Assembly (NCBI GenBank): GCA_030066475.1
Contig: JASJBO010000052.1
Coordinates: 1-26,236, forward strand
Reading direction: 5' to 3'
Length of the DNA stretch: 26,236 bases
Source: Myxococcota bacterium
GTDB lineage: Bacteria; Myxococcota_A; UBA9160; PR03
Shown: piece after piece, positions 23,669 to 26,236 of the stretch
Numbering within the stretch: the first letter of the stretch is position 1
Layout: every line of letters begins with the position of its first letter
Notes under the pieces: generated by a model
The model's database searches: none
Seen by the model: only the letters and a program-made list of their open reading frames with translations
What the model was told of the DNA's origin: nothing
Position numbers and translations under genes: made by a program

Positions 23669-25252
23669 GTGCATGTGACGTTCGTTTCCCTCGGCATGGA
23701 GCTGCTCGGGGTCGAGTATCTCTCGTCCTACCTGAAGGCCCACGGCCATCGCACGAGTCTGGCCCATCACCCGGCTCTGTTCGACGACCGCTTCCAGCTC
23801 CGGATCCCGGCCCTGGCGAAGTGGTTCGACCAGGACGACAAGATCGTCGAGAAGATCCTGGCGCTCGACCCGGATCTGGTCGGCTTCTCCTGCCTCACCA
23901 ACGTCTTCGGCTGGGCGCTCGAGATCGCGCGCCGGGTCAAGGAGCGCAAGGACATCCCGATCGTCTTCGGGGGCGTCCACCCCTCGGCCGTGCCCGAGTT
24001 CGTGATCGAGTACCCCCAGATCGACTACGTCTGCGAGGGCGAGGGCGAGGTGGCCCTGCTCTCGCTGCTCGAGTCGCTCGACGGCGACGCCCCGGGCGCC
24101 GACATCCCCAACATCTGGCGCAAGCGCGACGGCAAGGCGGTGCCCCCGCCGCGGGTGGCCGGCTTCCTGACCGACCTCGACGCCCTGCCCTTCCCCGACA
24201 AGGACCTGTTCGCCGACACCATCCCCAGGCGGCACGTCTACCGGATGATGACCGGACGCGGCTGCCCCTACCGCTGCACCTTCTGCTTCAACAACTTCTT
24301 CGCCCATCTGCCGACCGAGCGGACCACCAACAAGAGCTACCTGCGGCGGCGCTCGGTGGACTCCTGCATCCAGGAGCTGGTGGAGGGCAAGCAGCGCTAC
24401 GACTACAAGGTCATCGAGTTCCACGACGACATCTTCACCATGGACAAGGACTGGCTGCGCGCGTTCCTGCCCCGCCTGCGCGACGAGGTGGGGGTCCCCT
24501 GGATCTGCGAGACGCACGCCAAGTTCATGGACGACGAGCTCGCCCAGCTGATGAAGGACTGCGGCTGCGTCGGGGCGAAGATGGGCGTGCAGTCGCTCGA
24601 CCGGCACGAGTACAAGTCGAAGACCCTGCGGCGGGCGGAGCGCGAGCAGGACATCATCAAGACCTTCGCGGCCTTCAAGAAGGCGGGTCTCCAGCTCGAC
24701 GTCGACCACATCTTCGGGCTGCCCGACGAGGCGCCGGAGGCGAAGGAGTACGCGCTCGAGTTCTACCGCGAGCACTCGCCCGGGCGCATCGCCTGCTTCT
24801 TCCTCACCTACTTCCCCGGACTCGAGATCACCCAGAAGGCGTTCGAGCGCGGCGACATCACCCAGGAGCAGCTCGACGGCATCCATCGCGGCGAGGTGCT
24901 CTGGTACCACCAGGTCCACGCCCTGACGCCCGAGGCGGCCCGCGAGATGCACGTCGCCAAGGGCTACATGATCGCCTTCCAGCTCATGCCGAGCATTCCG
25001 AAGCCGCTGCGGCGCTTCGTGAAGCCGCGCCTGCTGGCCGCCGTCCCCGGCATGGTGACCGTCTCGCGGATGGTCATGGCGACGCGCATGCTGGTCGACT
25101 GGCTGTTCGACGGGAACTTCGGCGCCCAGATCTACCTGCGCCTCTACCTCCATCACATCTTCGGCCGGGGGCGCAGGCTGAACGACGTCGATCCGCGCCC
25201 GGGCGGCGGGGGCACCCGGGAGCTGCCTTCTCCGCGTGCCGCCGAGAGCTGA
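23669..25252 (+). CDS. B12-binding-domain radical SAM protein
   Basis: A 527-residue protein. Residues 1-165 are the cobalamin-binding-type domain (VTFVSLGMELLGVEYLSSYLKAHGH, LVGFSCLTNVFGWALEIARRV, IVFGGVHPSAVPEF). The radical SAM motif CPYRCTFC has Cys199, 203 and 206. VIEFHDDIFTMDKDWLRAF and CVGAKMGVQSLDRHEYKSKTL follow in the barrel, and a 120-residue C-terminal extension with aromatic and basic helices ends in YLHHIFGRGRRL. The GTG start is supported by GAGG with 8-nt spacing. It is followed 3 nt later by another enzyme of the same architecture, so the two are one transcription unit. Related enzymes modify lipids, hopanoids or antibiotics; the substrate here cannot be deduced. Confidence 0.9.
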   Translation: MHVTFVSLGMELLGVEYLSSYLKAHGHRTSLAHHPALFDDRFQLRIPALAKWFDQDDKIVEKILALDPDLVGFSCLTNVFGWALEIARRVKERKDIPIVFGGVHPSAVPEFVIEYPQIDYVCEGEGEVALLSLLESLDGDAPGADIPNIWRKRDGKAVPPPRVAGFLTDLDALPFPDKDLFADTIPRRHVYRMMTGRGCPYRCTFCFNNFFAHLPTERTTNKSYLRRRSVDSCIQELVEGKQRYDYKVIEFHDDIFTMDKDWLRAFLPRLRDEVGVPWICETHAKFMDDELAQLMKDCGCVGAKMGVQSLDRHEYKSKTLRRAEREQDIIKTFAAFKKAGLQLDVDHIFGLPDEAPEAKEYALEFYREHSPGRIACFFLTYFPGLEITQKAFERGDITQEQLDGIHRGEVLWYHQVHALTPEAAREMHVAKGYMIAFQLMPSIPKPLRRFVKPRLLAAVPGMVTVSRMVMATRMLVDWLFDGNFGAQIYLRLYLHHIFGRGRRLNDVDPRPGGGGTRELPSPRAAES

Positions 25253-25255
25253 CGC

Positions 25256-26236
25256 GTGCGCGTCGCGCTCGTCAACAACCTCTACGTCGACCAGCTCGGC
25301 TACTTCTACATCGCCTCGGCGCTGAAGGCGGCCGGGCACGAGGTGCGGTTCTTCCTGACCGGGAGGACTCTCGAGCGCGAGCTCGCCGCCTACGACCCGC
25401 AGCTCGTCGGTCTCACCGCGGTGACGGGCAACCACCTGTGGGCCGCCAACACGGCCTGGCAGATCAAGCAGCTGCTGCCCGAGGCGAAGACCATCCTGGG
25501 CGGGCCCCACCCCACCTACCATCCCCAGGTCCTGCTGCACCGCGGGCTCGACTTCATCTGCCGCGGCGAGGGCGAGGTGCCCGTCGTCGAGCTGTGCGCG
25601 CGCCTCGAGGCCGGCCGGGATCCCTGGGACATCCCCGGGATCGACGCGAAGCAGGGCGAGCACGTCCACCGCAACGGCTTCGCGCAGCTGGTGGAGGACC
25701 TCGACAGCATCCCCTTCCCCGACCGCAGCATCTACGGCGACTACGCGACCTTCGCGCGCAAGAACCAGTACCCGTTCCTGCTCTCGTCGCGCGGCTGCCC
25801 CTACCAGTGCACCTTCTGCTACGCGCCCACCCTCGCCAAGCTCACCAAGGACGAGGGCAAGTTCGTGCGCTTCCGCTCGGTCGACAACGTGATCGCCGAG
25901 GCGCTGCAGCTCAAGGCCGAGTACGACGTGCGCTCGGTGGAGTTCGTCGACGACATCTTCGGCATGAAGCGCTCCTGGCTGCACGAGTTCGCGGAGAAGT
26001 GGCCCGAGCAGGTCGGGCTGCCCTTCCAGTGCAACCTGCGCGCCGACCTGGTGAGCGAGGAGTCGATCGAGCCGCTGGTCCGCGCCGGCTGCGAGATGGT
26101 CGCCTTCGGCGTCGAGAGCGGCAGCGACCGCATGCGCAACGAGGTGCTCCAGAAGACCGTGACGCGGGCCGAGATCATCAAGGCGGCCCGCCTGCTGCGC
26201 GCCCACGGCATCCGCGTGGTCACCTACAACATCGTG
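25256..26236 (+). CDS. B12-binding-domain radical SAM protein (3' end outside window)
   Basis: The first 327 residues of a protein that is still open at the window end. The GTG start is 3 nt after the stop of the previous radical SAM gene. Residues 1-130 are the B12-binding-type fold (VALVNNLYVDQLGYFYIASALKAAGHEV, LVGLTAVTGNHLWAANTAWQIKQ, LGGPHPTYHPQ). The radical SAM motif CPYQCTFC has Cys181, 185 and 188. VEFVDDIFGMKRSWL and MVAFGVESGSDRMRNEVLQK are the expected barrel segments. It resembles the preceding enzyme in domain order but differs widely in sequence, so they are not a recent duplication. The two may act on the same lipid or saccharide in succession. Confidence 0.88.
   Translation, partial: MRVALVNNLYVDQLGYFYIASALKAAGHEVRFFLTGRTLERELAAYDPQLVGLTAVTGNHLWAANTAWQIKQLLPEAKTILGGPHPTYHPQVLLHRGLDFICRGEGEVPVVELCARLEAGRDPWDIPGIDAKQGEHVHRNGFAQLVEDLDSIPFPDRSIYGDYATFARKNQYPFLLSSRGCPYQCTFCYAPTLAKLTKDEGKFVRFRSVDNVIAEALQLKAEYDVRSVEFVDDIFGMKRSWLHEFAEKWPEQVGLPFQCNLRADLVSEESIEPLVRAGCEMVAFGVESGSDRMRNEVLQKTVTRAEIIKAARLLRAHGIRVVTYNIV

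Overview
The window is very GC-rich bacterial DNA with strong third-position GC bias, frequent GTG and TTG starts, and tightly packed genes that often overlap by the four bases GTGA. The gene set (two-subunit glycine decarboxylase, selenocysteine tRNA, a MerR-TPR regulator, an SCP2-domain protein, many cobalamin-type radical SAM enzymes) fits an uncultured deltaproteobacterial-type lineage such as Myxococcota or a relative. That placement is inference from gene content, not from a marker phylogeny.

The left part (1-13.8 kb) is mostly housekeeping. After a 108-bp direct repeat comes a co-directional run: an FmdB-type zinc ribbon protein, gcvT, gcvH, gcvPA, gcvPB and a lipoprotein M48 metalloprotease with TPRs. 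The gcv genes supply every dedicated glycine cleavage component; the shared dihydrolipoamide dehydrogenase is not here. Next, a MerR-TPR regulator is read divergently from selC (tRNA-Sec), and selC is followed 25 nt later by an hpf-type ribosome hibernation gene. On the minus strand a compact five-gene run goes from a MoeB-rhodanese fusion through two small unknown proteins to a diverged UvrA and an SCP2-domain protein. A small secreted lysine-rich protein, tRNA-Leu(CAA) and a divergent tRNA-Ala(GGC) with a strong terminator close this half.

The right part (13.8-26.2 kb) looks like an accessory lipid or envelope glycan locus. It holds a membrane-anchored SGNH hydrolase with a small coupled partner, an NAD-dependent sugar epimerase/dehydratase, a radical SAM protein built like archaeal tetraether lipid synthase (Tes), two GT-C type polytopic membrane glycosyltransferases, a dolichyl-phosphate-mannose-synthase-like GT2, and three radical SAM enzymes with N-terminal cobalamin-binding-type domains. 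The last of these runs off the window end. Together they suggest construction and radical-based modification of a lipid or lipid-linked saccharide. The product is unknown, and this cluster is the best candidate for an undescribed system in the window.
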